Source of the DNA: Aquicoccus sp. G2-2
Lineage (GTDB): Bacteria > Pseudomonadota > Alphaproteobacteria > Rhodobacterales > Rhodobacteraceae
Length of the DNA stretch: 64,000 bases
Direction: 5' to 3'
Assembly: GCF_034555965.1 (NCBI RefSeq)
Contig: NZ_JAYDCK010000003.1
Span: 558,001 to 622,000, forward strand
Position numbers and translations under genes: made by a program. The notes below the pieces were generated by a model. The model was given only the letters and a program-made list of their open reading frames with translations, ran no database searches and had not been told where the DNA came from. Positions 46,863-56,220 of this stretch are shown piece after piece. Positions within the stretch are counted from its first letter, which is position 1. Each line of letters starts with the position of its first letter.

Positions 46863-47538
46863 GGCGGCGCTGCAACTCAACGGGGTGGACAAGGGCTATA
46901 ACCACGGGCGGCCCAACGAGATAACGGTGCTGCGCGGTGTTGATCTGAGCGTGGCGCCCGGCGAGATGGTGGCGCTGGTGGCGCCGTCCGGGTCGGGGAA
47001 ATCGACGCTCCTGCATATTGCCGGGCTGCTCGATCAGCCGGATGCGGGCGAGGTGAGCCTTGGCGGGCTGGCCTATTCCAAGCGCGGCGACCGGGCGCGC
47101 ACGGCGGCGCGGCGCGAGGAGGTCGGGTTTATCTATCAGTTCCACCATTTGCTGCCCGAGTTTACCGCGTTGGAAAACGTGGTGCTGCCGCAACTGGCCA
47201 ATGGGGCCGCGCGCGACGCGGCGGAGGTACGCGCCGCCGATTTGCTTGCGCGGGTCGGCGTCGGGCCGCGCGCCGATCATCGCCCGGCGGCGCTGTCGGG
47301 TGGGGAGCAGCAACGGGTGGCGTTCTGCCGTGCGTTGGCAAATGCGCCGCGCTTGCTTCTGGCCGATGAGCCGACCGGCAACCTTGATCCGGACACATCG
47401 GAGACGGTGTTTGCCACGCTGGTGGAATTAGCGCGCGAGACCGGGCTAGCGGCGTTGATTGCCACACATAACATGGCGCTGGCCGCGCGGATGGACCGGG
47501 TGTTGCGGTTGGAGAACGGCGCGGTGGTGGCGGGCTGA
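46855..47538 (+). CDS. lolD: Lipoprotein-releasing ABC transporter ATPase LolD
   Basis: 227 aa. ABC ATPase with Walker [11 protein letters not shown]-loop region [18 protein letters not shown], signature [15 protein letters not shown], Walker [13 protein letters not shown] and H-loop ATHNMALA. The FHHLLPEF segment is characteristic of LolD. Forms the exporter with the overlapping LolC. Confidence 0.95.
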   Translation: MSEAALQLNGVDKGYNHGRPNEITVLRGVDLSVAPGEMVALVAPSGSGKSTLLHIAGLLDQPDAGEVSLGGLAYSKRGDRARTAARREEVGFIYQFHHLLPEFTALENVVLPQLANGAARDAAEVRAADLLARVGVGPRADHRPAALSGGEQQRVAFCRALANAPRLLLADEPTGNLDPDTSETVFATLVELARETGLAALIATHNMALAARMDRVLRLENGAVVAG

Positions 47539-47653
47539 TTGGCAAAGCGAAGAGGGCCGCGCCAAGCGGCGGTGAGACCCCTCAGTTGCAATAAAGCGTT
47601 TCGCATTTGACCTGAGACGTCAGGTAAAGGCGCAACGCGTGCGGGCGGCCGAT

Positions 47654-48853
47654 TTATCCGGGCATATCGCCACAGCGGTGCAGGAAGTCGTGTATTTCAT
47701 TGACCCATTCCGCCCAGGCCGGTTCACCGGGGAGCAGGATGTGGTTGACGCTTTCCAGCACGACCAGTTCGGCGCCGGGGATATTGGCGGCAAGCCTGTG
47801 CCCTTCGGACAGGGGATGCACCGAGTCGTTGCGGCTGTGCAAAATGAGGGTCGGCACTTTGATATGGGCCAACTGCTCGGCCACGGAAAACCGGTCAATC
47901 GCCAGCCGGATGCGGACCGCGTTTTCCGGTGAGGTGGAGGCCAGTTGTATGGCCACGAGATCGGCAAGCTGTTCCGCCGTAGCGCCGGGGCAGAAAAGGG
48001 AGGTGAATGCGCCCATGAACGCGCTTTGCGGTTTTCCCCAGCCTTCGCGCATCAGGGTCATCATCGCATCGGCGGCTTCGGCCGATTGGCCTTCATCGCG
48101 CAATGCCCGCCCTTGGGCATAGCCGCCATAGAGAACGAGGCAGCTTACCCGCTCAGGGTGGGTGGCGGCGAATTGGACCGCGATGGGAACGCCTTGTGAG
48201 AGCGCGACGAGCGGAAACCGGTCAAGCCCGGCGGCATCCGCGACCGCTTTGAGATCGGCGACGTGATGATCGAGGCTGACTCCGGTCAGAACAGGGGCGG
48301 ACAGGCCGGTGCCCCGTTGATCATAGCGGATGAGTGTATGATTTGCGCCAAGCGCATCCAGATAGGGCCGCCAGATCCGGCTGGCCCAGTCCCGCTCCAG
48401 ATGGGTGAGGAAATGACCGGCGCGCAGGAGGCTCGGGCCGGTGCCGGAAGCCGCATAGGCGAGCTTGGTGCCATCCGCAGAGGTGGCGAAGCGCACCCTT
48501 TGGCGGGGGCTGTGCGGTGGCGTGCTGGCGCGCACGCCCTCGTCTTGGGTTGAGACCGGGGTGACAAGTTGCAAGCCCCGTCGCGGCACCGTTTTGATGA
48601 TTGCCTGTGCCTTGCCATTATCGCCCACCGCCTTGCGGGCGGCATTGATGCGCGCGCTGATCGCACTTTCCGAGACGATACGGCCTTGCCAGACCTCATC
48701 AATGATCTGATCGCGGGTGACCAGCGCCTGCCCGTTGCGCACCAGCAGGTGCAGCAGATCAAACACTTGTGGTTCAATGTCGACCGGCGCGCCATCGCGG
48801 GTAAGCGTGTGGCGGGCGGTATCGAGACTGCAATCGGCAAACTGGTAGCGCAT
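47654..48853 (-). CDS. Winged-helix DNA-binding domain fused to alpha/beta hydrolase
   Basis: 399 aa. Residues 1-100 form an OmpR/CadC-type winged helix: YQFADCSLDTARHTLTRDG, VFDLLHLLVRNGQALVTRDQIIDEVWQGRIVSESAI, IKTVPRRGLQLV. After a short linker comes an alpha/beta hydrolase at about 120-399 with RYDQRGTGLS, nucleophile Ser219 in VALSQGVPIAVQFA, Asp in SRNDSVHPLS and His in VNHILLPGE. No membrane segment separates the two, so it is a soluble one-component regulator or an enzyme with DNA-binding control. Targets are unknown. Confidence 0.82.
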   Translation of the reverse strand: MRYQFADCSLDTARHTLTRDGAPVDIEPQVFDLLHLLVRNGQALVTRDQIIDEVWQGRIVSESAISARINAARKAVGDNGKAQAIIKTVPRRGLQLVTPVSTQDEGVRASTPPHSPRQRVRFATSADGTKLAYAASGTGPSLLRAGHFLTHLERDWASRIWRPYLDALGANHTLIRYDQRGTGLSAPVLTGVSLDHHVADLKAVADAAGLDRFPLVALSQGVPIAVQFAATHPERVSCLVLYGGYAQGRALRDEGQSAEAADAMMTLMREGWGKPQSAFMGAFTSLFCPGATAEQLADLVAIQLASTSPENAVRIRLAIDRFSVAEQLAHIKVPTLILHSRNDSVHPLSEGHRLAANIPGAELVVLESVNHILLPGEPAWAEWVNEIHDFLHRCGDMPG

Positions 48854-49022
48854 GGGGAGAGGAAACAGGGTTTATGTGCACGGCTCAAGGAAATTGCGGG
48901 GTTTGGGCCAAATCTGACGGGAATCACATGCAAATCGCAAGGGTTTCTCAAGCTTGTCTTCAAGCGCGTTGGCGGCGGGGCTGGCAGGGTGGAGCAAGAC
49001 AGCAACCAGAGGAGCACATGCC

Positions 49023-49229
49023 ATGACCGAGCAACCCGAAATCAAGACCCTGCCTGACGGGTCGATTGATTATGCCTATTACATCGCCCGCAGCCACGAC
49101 ATCCGTAGCGCCGATGCGCAGGCGGCACTGGCCACATTGGGGCGGTTGTTGCGTGCGGCGTGGGCCGCCCTGACAGGGTGGACCGGACGCCGCGCGCGGC
49201 GGCCTGAGGGCGGTGCGCCCGCCAGATGA
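49023..49229 (+). CDS. Small conserved protein (resembles RSP_7527-type)
   Basis: 68 aa starting MTEQPEIKTLPDGSIDYAYYIARSHDIRSADAQAAL. One amphipathic helix (LATLGRLLRAAWAALTGWTG) follows an acidic start, and the end is basic. Small proteins of this pattern, with an AR-x-R-x-A stretch before a single helix, are common in Rhodobacteraceae. The resemblance to RSP_7527-type proteins is from memory. Function unknown. Divergent from the winged-helix/hydrolase fusion. Confidence 0.6.
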   Translation: MTEQPEIKTLPDGSIDYAYYIARSHDIRSADAQAALATLGRLLRAAWAALTGWTGRRARRPEGGAPAR

Positions 49230-49238
49230 GGCAGGGAA

Positions 49239-49257
49239 GGTGGGCAAAATGCCCACC
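49239..49257. repeat. REP-like palindrome GGTGGGC/GCCCACC, copy 2
   Basis: GGTGGGC-AAAAT-GCCCACC followed by CTACG; matches 44815-44833 apart from the loop. It lies just after the small protein gene, facing gatB. Confidence 0.6.
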
Positions 49258-49324
49258 CTACGCCGGGGAATGGTGGGGGGCGCGTTCCGTCCACACGCCA
49301 TGATTCAGGTTTTGATGGAGTGCT

Positions 49325-50839
49325 TTAATGCCCCAGCTTGGCGGCAACCAGTTGGTTGACCGCTTTCGGGTTGGCCTTGCCGCCCATGGCTTTCATCACC
49401 TGACCGACGAACCAGCCGGCCAGTTTGGGGTTTACCTTGGCTTTTTCCACTTGGGCGGGGTTGGCGGCGATGATTTCGTCAAGAGCGGCTTCGATGGCGC
49501 CGGTATCGGTGACTTGTTTCATACCTTCGGTTTCGACGATCTCTTCAGGGGCGCGCCCGGAGGTGTAGGCGATTTCGAACACGTCCTTGGCGATTTTGCC
49601 CGAGATGGTGTCGGCCTTTATGAGAGTGATGATGCCGCCGAGATGCGCCGGCGAGAGAGGGCAATCGGCGATGTCCCGATCGTCCGCCTTGAGGCGGCCG
49701 AAAAGTTCGTTGATGACCCAGTTGGCGGCGAGTTTGCCATCATTGCTGGCGCTCACGACCTGTTCGAAATAGGCCGCCGCATCGGTTTCGGCGGTGAGCA
49801 CGGAGGCATCGTATTCGGTCAGCCCGAAATCGGCCATGAAGCGGGCTTTCTTGGCGTCGGGCAGTTCCGGCAGAGAGGCTTTGATCTGATCCACCCACGC
49901 TTGTTCGATCTCAAGCGGCAGCAGGTCGGGATCGGGGAAGTAGCGGTAATCCTGTGCCTCTTCCTTGGAGCGCATCGAGCGGGTTTCGCCTTTCTCTGGG
50001 TCGAAAAGCCGTGTTTCCTGCACGACCTCTGCGCCCGCCTCGACGATCTTGATTTGACGGCGGGCTTCAAACTCGATGGCCATCTGGATGAAGCGCATGG
50101 AGTTCATGTTCTTGATCTCGCAACGGGTGCCGAGATGGGCGAAATCCTGTGTCTCCATGTATTTTTCATAGGCACCGGGGCGGCAGATCGAGACGTTGAC
50201 ATCGGCGCGCAGGTTGCCGTTTTGCATGTTGCCGTCGCAGGTGCCGAGATAGCGCAGAATCTGGCGTAGTTTCAGCACATAGGCGGCGGCTTCTTCGGGG
50301 CCGCGGATGTCGGGGCGGGAGACGATTTCCATCAGCGCGACACCTGCGCGGTTGAGATCGACGAAGGACATTGCCGGGTCCATGTCGTGAATGCTTTTGC
50401 CAGCGTCCTGTTCAAGGTGGATGCGTTCGATCCGCACCTTGCGCGCAACGCCCGGTTCCATGTCTACGATGACGTCGCCTTCGCCCACGATGGGGTGATA
50501 TAGCTGGCTGATCTGATAGCCCGCCGGTTGGTCGGGGTAGAAATAGTTTTTCCGGTCGAACGCCGATTTGAGATGAATCGCGGCGTTCAGGCCAAGCCCG
50601 GTGCGCACCGCCTGTTCGACGCAGAATTCATTGATCACCGGCAACATGCCGGGCATCGCGGCATCGACGAAGGCGACGTTGGAATTTGGCTCTGCGCCGA
50701 ATTGGGTCGAGGCGCCGGAGAAGATTTTGGCGTTGGAGGCGACCTGTGCGTGAACCTCAAGGCCGATCACCAGTTCCCAATCGTGCTTTGCCCCGGAAAT
50801 CACCGTGGGTTTTGGGGTTTCATAGGTGAGATCGAGCAT
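49325..50839 (-). CDS. gatB: Asp-tRNA(Asn)/Glu-tRNA(Gln) amidotransferase subunit B
   Basis: 504 aa. N-terminal kinase-like domain: [66 protein letters not shown] and [17 protein letters not shown]. The C-terminal tRNA-binding YqeY-like tail ends [25 protein letters not shown]. Activates misacylated tRNA for amidation with GatA/GatC, which are not in this window. Monocistronic. Confidence 0.97.
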   Translation of the reverse strand: MLDLTYETPKPTVISGAKHDWELVIGLEVHAQVASNAKIFSGASTQFGAEPNSNVAFVDAAMPGMLPVINEFCVEQAVRTGLGLNAAIHLKSAFDRKNYFYPDQPAGYQISQLYHPIVGEGDVIVDMEPGVARKVRIERIHLEQDAGKSIHDMDPAMSFVDLNRAGVALMEIVSRPDIRGPEEAAAYVLKLRQILRYLGTCDGNMQNGNLRADVNVSICRPGAYEKYMETQDFAHLGTRCEIKNMNSMRFIQMAIEFEARRQIKIVEAGAEVVQETRLFDPEKGETRSMRSKEEAQDYRYFPDPDLLPLEIEQAWVDQIKASLPELPDAKKARFMADFGLTEYDASVLTAETDAAAYFEQVVSASNDGKLAANWVINELFGRLKADDRDIADCPLSPAHLGGIITLIKADTISGKIAKDVFEIAYTSGRAPEEIVETEGMKQVTDTGAIEAALDEIIAANPAQVEKAKVNPKLAGWFVGQVMKAMGGKANPKAVNQLVAAKLGH

Positions 50840-50907
50840 GGCCGTGGCTCCTTTGCTTTGGCAGGAGCGGTTCTAGGGCAGGGGCGCAGGCGGGGCAAGA
50901 GGGCGCG

Positions 50908-50980
50908 CGCCAAAGGGGGTGCCAAAGAGGGGGGCAAAGACGGGGAGCCGAAGACGGGGGCCAAAGTCGGGGGCCAATGA
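50908..50980. repeat. Short degenerate GC-rich tandem repeat upstream of gatB
   Basis: About five imperfect units of 13-16 bp around the pattern GGGGGCCAAAGNCG. It lies in the space between gatB and the hypothetical gene that ends at 51003. No coding content. Confidence 0.45.
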
Positions 50981-51002
50981 CGCTGGCCCGTGGGCCGGTT
51001 GT

Positions 51003-52367
51003 TCAGCCGCGCTCCGGCTCGTAGAAACGCAGGCCGTGCGGCGAGAAGGCGATTGTCGTGCCACCAAGGATTTCATTGGCGAAGTGGCGCGCAATGGTGT
51101 GCCGGGCGGCAACGCGGCCACGCCGGATAAGGGTCTTGCGCACCGGCAGGAACGAGTGACCCGCCGGTTCGATCATCTCCTGCGCCCAGAGCAGCGGATG
51201 CAGCTCGCAAAGATAGTCGGACAGCACCCAGTCAAGCGTGGCGTGAATGGCGGCGCGCACTTCGCGCAAGAGGTCGGGGGCATTTTCGGGCGTGCGCGCA
51301 GGGGCCATGGTGATGGCGGCATAGGCGGCCAGCAGGTTGGCGCGATGCTGTGACGGGTGCTGTGCGAGGATGTCGCGCATCCCGTCAAGAAAGAAATCCA
51401 GATCGACGATACGCGCCGCGCCGGGGTCGACCTTGAGCGCATCCAGAAACACCCAAGTATAACCGCCATTGCCCCATGTTTTCGAGGTTAGCGAAGCGGT
51501 GCGGCGGGCTTCCAGCTCAAGCTGAGCATAGCTGCCGTGCCAGCGCGGCAACAGGTGGTGGCCAAGCGCGCGCATCGGGCGCGGGTTGAGCGGGTCAAGC
51601 GCGATCAGGGTTTCGTATTCGTCGGCCAGTTTCTGTGCGGCGAGCGGGCGGGCGGCCAGCAATGTGCAGCGGGTGGCGGCAATGAGGGGTGAGGCCGCAG
51701 AGTTATCATGGAACGGTGCAAGAATTTCGGCGGCACGGTCGAAATGTGCCTCAAAGAGTTTCAGGTTGCGGTCCGGGATTTCATGCGGCCATTCCCCGCC
51801 GCGCCATGCCCAGCCGATATCGGTATGAGCAAGCGCCACCAGCGCAGCGATGGCATAGTCCGACGGGGTTTCGTGCAACACTTCTTCAAGCGCTTCGATG
51901 CCATCCAGACCGGGATTGCGGGCACCGTCGGAAAGCGCGTCTTCGACAGCACGGACAACATCGGCACGCGCCCCGTAGCAGAGCAGTTCGGCATGTGACA
52001 TGGCGCAATCGGTCGAGCGGCGTTCGGCATCGACCTCGCGGATCAGGGTGGCCAGCTCATCCCAGCGTTCTTGCCGGGCGAGAAACTGGCCATAATCCTG
52101 CACGGCGGCGCGGGAGGTTTCCTCGTCTGTTTCATCTGCGCAGGGCAGGATGAGTTGCCGGTCGAGCCGCTGCGACAATTCAGTGTCGAGCCGGTCTTCG
52201 GCGAGCAGGGCAGCGGCAAGGCGTTTGCTTTGGCGGGCGGCGGTGTCGTGTGAGGGCGCGTGCGCGCGGGCAGGAGTCGGGTGGTGTGCGACAGGCCGGA
52301 GCGAGTGGTGGCGCGCGAGACTGCGCGCGTCAGGCGCTGGGACAGGGCGGCGGGAATTTTCATGCAA
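51003..52367 (-). CDS. Conserved hypothetical protein, helical-repeat-like
   Basis: 454 aa. The first 60 residues are rich in Pro/His/Arg and may be untranslated; the true start could be downstream. The rest is mostly amphipathic helices with TPR-like spacing (AALLAEDRLDTELSQRL, YGQFLARQERWDELATLIREVD, FDRAAEILAPFHDNSAASPLIAAT). It has one distinctive segment GGYTWVFLDALKVDPGAARIVDLDFFLDGM. No catalytic motif or signal peptide was recognised. Confidence 0.6.
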   Translation of the reverse strand: MHENSRRPVPAPDARSLARHHSLRPVAHHPTPARAHAPSHDTAARQSKRLAAALLAEDRLDTELSQRLDRQLILPCADETDEETSRAAVQDYGQFLARQERWDELATLIREVDAERRSTDCAMSHAELLCYGARADVVRAVEDALSDGARNPGLDGIEALEEVLHETPSDYAIAALVALAHTDIGWAWRGGEWPHEIPDRNLKLFEAHFDRAAEILAPFHDNSAASPLIAATRCTLLAARPLAAQKLADEYETLIALDPLNPRPMRALGHHLLPRWHGSYAQLELEARRTASLTSKTWGNGGYTWVFLDALKVDPGAARIVDLDFFLDGMRDILAQHPSQHRANLLAAYAAITMAPARTPENAPDLLREVRAAIHATLDWVLSDYLCELHPLLWAQEMIEPAGHSFLPVRKTLIRRGRVAARHTIARHFANEILGGTTIAFSPHGLRFYEPERG

Positions 52368-52603
52368 GAAGGCTCCGGCGGTATTGGTATTCAGGCGGTC
52401 AGGGCTGTGGCTGTGTCTGACGCGGCAATCGGGCTAAATCTTGGCGAAGGCGGGCAGTTTCTGCGATATTCCCCACGCTTGGGTTTGGCCCGAACGGGAT
52501 CGAAGCCCGAGCGGGGTTCGGCCAGAAGATGATGTTTGACAGCCAAGGAATTGCAATAGCGGAGAAAACGGCGATACTTCTGCGGATGACCTGGGGGTTA
52601 TTC

Positions 52604-53491
52604 ATGCAACGTGTTTCAACGCGCACGTGCAGGCGGGCCGATATCGGTTTTGCTGACGTGCTGATTTTCACTGTGTTCTGCGTGGCTTGGCTTGTTGCGG
52701 GCGGCGGAGCTGTGCGCAGTGAGGCTGTGGTGGCGACGACTCAGCCGATGCCGCATACGTGGCAGACCAAAGCCGTGATGTTGACCGAGGACGGGGCGAT
52801 AAAGCGCCCGCCATTGTTGCGGGCGGCGGGTATCCGCCGGGTTCTGCGCCCGCGCGCGCGCACTGAGGCATTGCCGCACGCGCGTTGGTCAAGCCGCCCA
52901 GAAGCGCGGCTTTGGACGCGCGCGGCGCTGTCGGCGATGAAGGGGCCGGGCAGGCCGCTGGTGCGGATGGTGCCGGGGGATATTCAGTCTTGGTGCCCGG
53001 CCTATCCGATGGCGGGGCCGGACCAGCGCGCGGCGTTTTGGGTTGGGTTCATGTCGGCCCTTTCAAAACATGAAAGCACCTACCGCCCCGATGCGGTCGG
53101 TGGTGGCGGGTTGTGGTATGGGCTGTTGCAGATTCTGCCATCGACCGCGCGGCTTTACAAATGCCGGGCGCGCAGCGGGGCGGCGTTGAAGGACGGACCG
53201 GCGAACCTGAGCTGCGCGATCCGGATCATGGCGCGCACGGTGCCGCGCGACGGGGTGATCAATGCGCATTTGCGCGGCAAGAAGCGCAGCTGGCGCGGGG
53301 TATCGGCGGATTGGGGGCCGATGCGCTCGGCCGCGAAACGCCGCGATATGGAGCGTTGGCTGAAACAGCAGAGCTATTGCAAGCCGATGCATTCGATCCG
53401 CCCGCATCTGCGCCCGGATACGCTGGTCAAGCCGGTGGTGGCAGATGCCGAAACGGTGGATGCGGCACGATCGGCGGTGCCGGAGGGCTGA
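52604..53491 (+). CDS. Lytic transglycosylase (SLT domain) protein
   Basis: 295 aa from ATG 52604; earlier in-frame starts at 52529 and 52586 are possible. A hydrophobic segment (FADVLIFTVFCVAWLVAGGGAV) serves as signal or anchor. The C-terminal half has the SLT fold: FMSALSKHESTYRPDAVGGGGLWYGLLQILPSTARLYKC, with the catalytic Glu in KHESTY. Cleaves peptidoglycan glycan strands in the periplasm. The C-terminus (YCKPMHSIRPHLRPD) is unassigned. A 616-bp repeat-rich gap follows. Confidence 0.78.
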   Translation: MQRVSTRTCRRADIGFADVLIFTVFCVAWLVAGGGAVRSEAVVATTQPMPHTWQTKAVMLTEDGAIKRPPLLRAAGIRRVLRPRARTEALPHARWSSRPEARLWTRAALSAMKGPGRPLVRMVPGDIQSWCPAYPMAGPDQRAAFWVGFMSALSKHESTYRPDAVGGGGLWYGLLQILPSTARLYKCRARSGAALKDGPANLSCAIRIMARTVPRDGVINAHLRGKKRSWRGVSADWGPMRSAAKRRDMERWLKQQSYCKPMHSIRPHLRPDTLVKPVVADAETVDAARSAVPEG

Positions 53492-53657
53492 GCCGCGCCC
53501 ACCCGTTTCAATGAGGCGGCGCATGGCTGATGCAAGGCATTGAGCGGGCGGTTTGCGGGGACTGGTGATAGTCCGCGCTGATCGTGGCGTCCGCGCTTTC
53601 AGACCCACCGGCGATGAGCGCCGCTCAAGTTAGTGGCTGCGGTGGCGACCAGCCGCC

Positions 53658-53788
53658 GCCGCGCCCGCCCCTCCCGACGGGCGGGCGCATGGTTGATGTC
53701 GGGCACCGAACGGGTGGTTTGCGGGGAACGCTGATAAACCGCGCCGGTCATAGGGTGTGCGGCACCCACCCAGGGGCGGGCGCAGCGG
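53658..53788. repeat. Three-arm inverted-repeat element, copy 6
   Basis: GCGCCCGCCCCT (53661-53672) pairs with AGGGGCGGGCGC (53772-53783). GGGCGGGCGC at about 53679-53688 can pair locally with the left arm. It lies inside the first full 203-bp unit. Confidence 0.7.
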
Positions 53789-53860
53789 CGTGTTCGCGCT
53801 TTCAGACGCTCCGGCGACGAGCGCCGCTCAAGTTAGTGGCAGCGGTGGCGACCAGCCCCC

Positions 53861-53989
53861 GCCGCGCACGCCCCTTCCCGTGGGCGGGCGCATGGGTGAT
53901 GTCGGGCGCCTAAGGGGCGGTTTGCGGGGAACGCTGATAAACCGCGCCGATCATGGGGCGTGCGGCACCCACCCAGGGGCGGGCGCGGC
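53861..53989. repeat. Three-arm inverted-repeat element, copy 7
   Basis: GCCGCGCACGCCCCT (53861-53875) pairs with 53975-53989 at 14 of 15 bases. The local alternative GTGGGCGGGCGC follows the left arm. It lies inside the second 203-bp unit, 119 bp before the gltX start. Confidence 0.7.
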
Positions 53990-54107
53990 GGCGGCAGCCC
54001 GTTGTGGTGGGGGCGTCAGCTTGGGCTGCGCCTTGGGCTGGGTGCGGGTTTTCTGGACATTCGCCGGACACTGTGGGAAATGGCGCGCGAGACCTCAGGA
54101 GGCATTC

Positions 54108-55430
54108 ATGGTCACGACTCGTTTTGCGCCTTCGCCCACGGGCTATATTCATGTGGGTAACCTGCGCACTGCGTTGATGAATTTCCTGATTGCGCGCAAG
54201 GCGGGCGGGCAGTTCATTCTGCGCATTGACGACACCGACCCGGAGCGCTCGAAAGAGGAATATGTTGACGCGATCAAGCGCGATCTTGAGTGGCTGGGGC
54301 TGCATTGGGACCGGGTTGAGCGGCAATCAACGCGGCTTGAGCGGTATGCGGCGGCGGCGGACAAGTTGCGCGAGTTGGACCGGTTTTACGAGTGTTTCGA
54401 GTCGCCGGTGGAGTTGGACCTGAAGCGCAAGAAGCAGCTTAACATGGGCCAGCCGCCGGTTTATGACCGCGCCGCATTGGCGCTTTCCGACGCCGAGAAG
54501 GCGGCGTTGCGCGCCGAGCGTGGGGGCTATTGGCGCTTCAAGCTGGAGCGCACGCGGATTGAGTGGCAGGACGGCATTGGCGGGGCAACCTCGATCGACG
54601 CGGCGAGCGTCTCGGACCCGGTGCTGATCCGGGCCGATGGGCAGGTGCTTTATACGCTGGCAAGCGTGGTGGACGATGTGGAGATGGGGGTGAGCCATGT
54701 GGTGCGTGGCGCCGATCATGTCACCAACACCGCGACGCAGATTCAGATTATCGAGGCGTTGGGCGGGGCGGTGCCGACATTTGCGCATCACTCATTGCTG
54801 ACCGGGCCGCAGGGCGAGGCGCTTTCCAAGCGGCTGGGCGTGTTGTCGTTGCGCGATCTGCGCGCGCAAGGGGTGGAGCCGATGGCGCTTCTGAGCCTGA
54901 TGGCGCGGCTGGGATCAAGCGATCCGGTCGAGGTGCAGAGCGATATGGGCGCGCTGATCGACGGGTTTGAGATCACCCATTTCGGCACGGCACCAACCAA
55001 GTTCGACGAGGCGGACCTGTTTCCGCTCAGCGCAAAAATCCTGCATGGCGCGGCATTGGACGAGGTGGCCGGGGATCTGGCCGCTGCGGGCGTGCCCGAG
55101 GACAAGGCGGCGGCGTTCTGGGCGGCGATCCATGACAATATCGAGACCCGTCACGATATAGCGCGTTGGTGGAAATTGTGCCGCGATGGGGCGGAGCCGG
55201 ACATCGCCCCGGAGGATGCCGATTTCATCGCGCAGGCGATGGCGCTTCTGCCCGAGGGGCCGTTGGATGGCGAGAGTTGGGGCGCTTGGGTCGCGGTGGT
55301 GAAAGAGGCCACCGGGCGCAAGGGGCGTGGGCTTTTCATGCCGCTTAGGAAGGCGCTGACCGGGGTGGGCCATGGCCCGGAGATGGCGGCATTGCTGCCG
55401 CTTTTGCAGGTGATCCGCGCGAAACAATGA
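54108..55430 (+). CDS. gltX: Glutamyl-tRNA synthetase
   Basis: 440 aa from ATG 54108 with TCAGGAGG upstream. The open frame extends back to 53757 through the tandem repeat, but those codons are not family-like. Class I aaRS: FAPSPTGYIHVGNLRTAL carries the HIGH-like motif, RIDDTDPERSKEEYVDAI follows, and GEALSKRLGVLSLRDL carries the KMSKS-like motif. The C-terminal anticodon-binding part is helical. Alphaproteobacteria often have two GltX enzymes; which one this is cannot be told. Confidence 0.94.
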   Translation: MVTTRFAPSPTGYIHVGNLRTALMNFLIARKAGGQFILRIDDTDPERSKEEYVDAIKRDLEWLGLHWDRVERQSTRLERYAAAADKLRELDRFYECFESPVELDLKRKKQLNMGQPPVYDRAALALSDAEKAALRAERGGYWRFKLERTRIEWQDGIGGATSIDAASVSDPVLIRADGQVLYTLASVVDDVEMGVSHVVRGADHVTNTATQIQIIEALGGAVPTFAHHSLLTGPQGEALSKRLGVLSLRDLRAQGVEPMALLSLMARLGSSDPVEVQSDMGALIDGFEITHFGTAPTKFDEADLFPLSAKILHGAALDEVAGDLAAAGVPEDKAAAFWAAIHDNIETRHDIARWWKLCRDGAEPDIAPEDADFIAQAMALLPEGPLDGESWGAWVAVVKEATGRKGRGLFMPLRKALTGVGHGPEMAALLPLLQVIRAKQ

Positions 55431-55462
55431 CAGGGTGCGGATGGGGCGCGGACGGAGCGCAG

Positions 55463-55506
55463 CGGGGGCCAGCCCCCGTACCCCCGAGGTATTTGAGGCC
55501 AAATGA
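55463..55506. repeat. Intergenic hairpin plus GAGGTATTTGAGGCCAAATG motif
   Basis: CGGGGGC/GCCCCCG hairpin followed by ACCCCCGAGGTATTTGAGG and CCAAATGAAG. Similar ends with GGTATTTGNGGCCAAATGAA are, from memory, common after genes in Rhodobacteraceae. It lies between gltX and the ChaC-like gene; it may end transcription. Confidence 0.5.
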
Positions 55507-55523
55507 AGCCGGGGGCGGTGTGG

Positions 55524-56117
55524 TCAGGCTTCGATGGGGTGTGGTGGGATGATGGTCGCGCCGAGGCGCGCTAGTTCGGTATCGACGAAGCTGCGCTCGG
55601 GCGTGGAAAGGGTCTGATGGCGCGGGTAGAGCGGCGCGGCGCGGTCGTCCATGATTGGCGCGTCCCAGCCGGAGGTGGATTCGAAAAAGCGCCGCGCGCC
55701 GGTTTCACCGAAATGCCGGAGGTAGCCTTGGATGACCACGTCGAGATAGCTCAGCAGCACCGGGTGGGCGCTGTCGGGCTGACCATGGGCACCATCGGGG
55801 ATGGCATAGAGCGCGATGGAGGTGGGGGGCGCGGGCAGCGGATGGGCGATATCGGCGGCGGCCTCTTGCCGGGAGTAGGCGCGTTCGCGTTGATCGAGGG
55901 CGAGCCAGTCATTGCCGGGCACATGGGCAATCATGCCGTCGATGATGCAGGCGGGATCGCGGATCACGGTGAGAAAGGCGACCGGGCGCAGGTTGGTGTG
56001 CCGCCACGCCCGACGCCAACCGCGCGCGCGAGCCGGGTGGGCATCGGCGAAGCCGTGGGTGGCGAGATTGACCAGTGAGCCGTAGCCGAAGAAATATGCG
56101 TTTGTCGGTGGTTGCAT
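55524..56117 (-). CDS. Gamma-glutamylcyclotransferase-like (ChaC/GGCT fold) protein
   Basis: 197 aa. Starts AYFFGYGSLVNLATHGFADA, the YGSL substrate loop of the GGCT fold, followed by RRAWRHTNLRPVAFLTVIRD and LDQRERAYSRQ, where the Glu of the ERAY segment is the expected catalytic acid. May cleave gamma-glutamyl compounds such as glutathione; activity is not certain. Its start lies 20 bp from an FNR box shared with divergent nsrR. Confidence 0.72.
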   Translation of the reverse strand: MQPPTNAYFFGYGSLVNLATHGFADAHPARARGWRRAWRHTNLRPVAFLTVIRDPACIIDGMIAHVPGNDWLALDQRERAYSRQEAAADIAHPLPAPPTSIALYAIPDGAHGQPDSAHPVLLSYLDVVIQGYLRHFGETGARRFFESTSGWDAPIMDDRAAPLYPRHQTLSTPERSFVDTELARLGATIIPPHPIEA

Positions 56118-56137
56118 GCGGGCAATGTGCCCATGGT

Positions 56138-56151
56138 TTGATCCATGTCAA
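56138..56151. promoter_or_regulatory. FNR/FnrL-type box upstream of nsrR
   Basis: TTGATCCATGTCAA is a match to TTGAT-N4-RTCAA. A -10-like CATGAT at 56174-56179 places the box near -41.5 for nsrR, the usual position for FNR activation. It is also 20 bp before the divergent GGCT gene. Confidence 0.7.
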
Positions 56152-56220
56152 AGGGCAATGTGAGGAAAACCGGCATGATGGGTGCATCTTTGACCGGATG
56201 TTAGAGGCGAAGGCGAGCGG

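Larger units (their letters stand above)
53555..53994. repeat. 203-bp tandem repeat, about 2.2 copies
   Basis: The unit period is 203 bp: CCGCTCAAGT at 53621 and 53824, GCGGGGAACG at 53721 and 53924, GCGCTTTCAGAC at 53593 and 53796. The first partial copy lacks about 37 bp. Each full unit contains one three-arm inverted-repeat element. The tandem fills most of the 616-bp gap between the transglycosylase gene and gltX. Confidence 0.85.

Noticed and set aside
49239-49257. Rho-independent terminator at the GGTGGGC palindrome
   Set aside because: The hairpin lacks a T tract on either strand, and a second copy at 44815 has the same feature, so it is listed as a repeat.
53555-53994. CRISPR array
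   Set aside because: Repeat units are 203 bp with no short repeat/unique spacer alternation, and no cas gene is in the window.
53757-54107. N-terminal extension of gltX through the tandem repeat
   Set aside because: The extra 117 codons are repeat-derived and unlike any GltX. A strong RBS lies before ATG 54108, where the family sequence begins.
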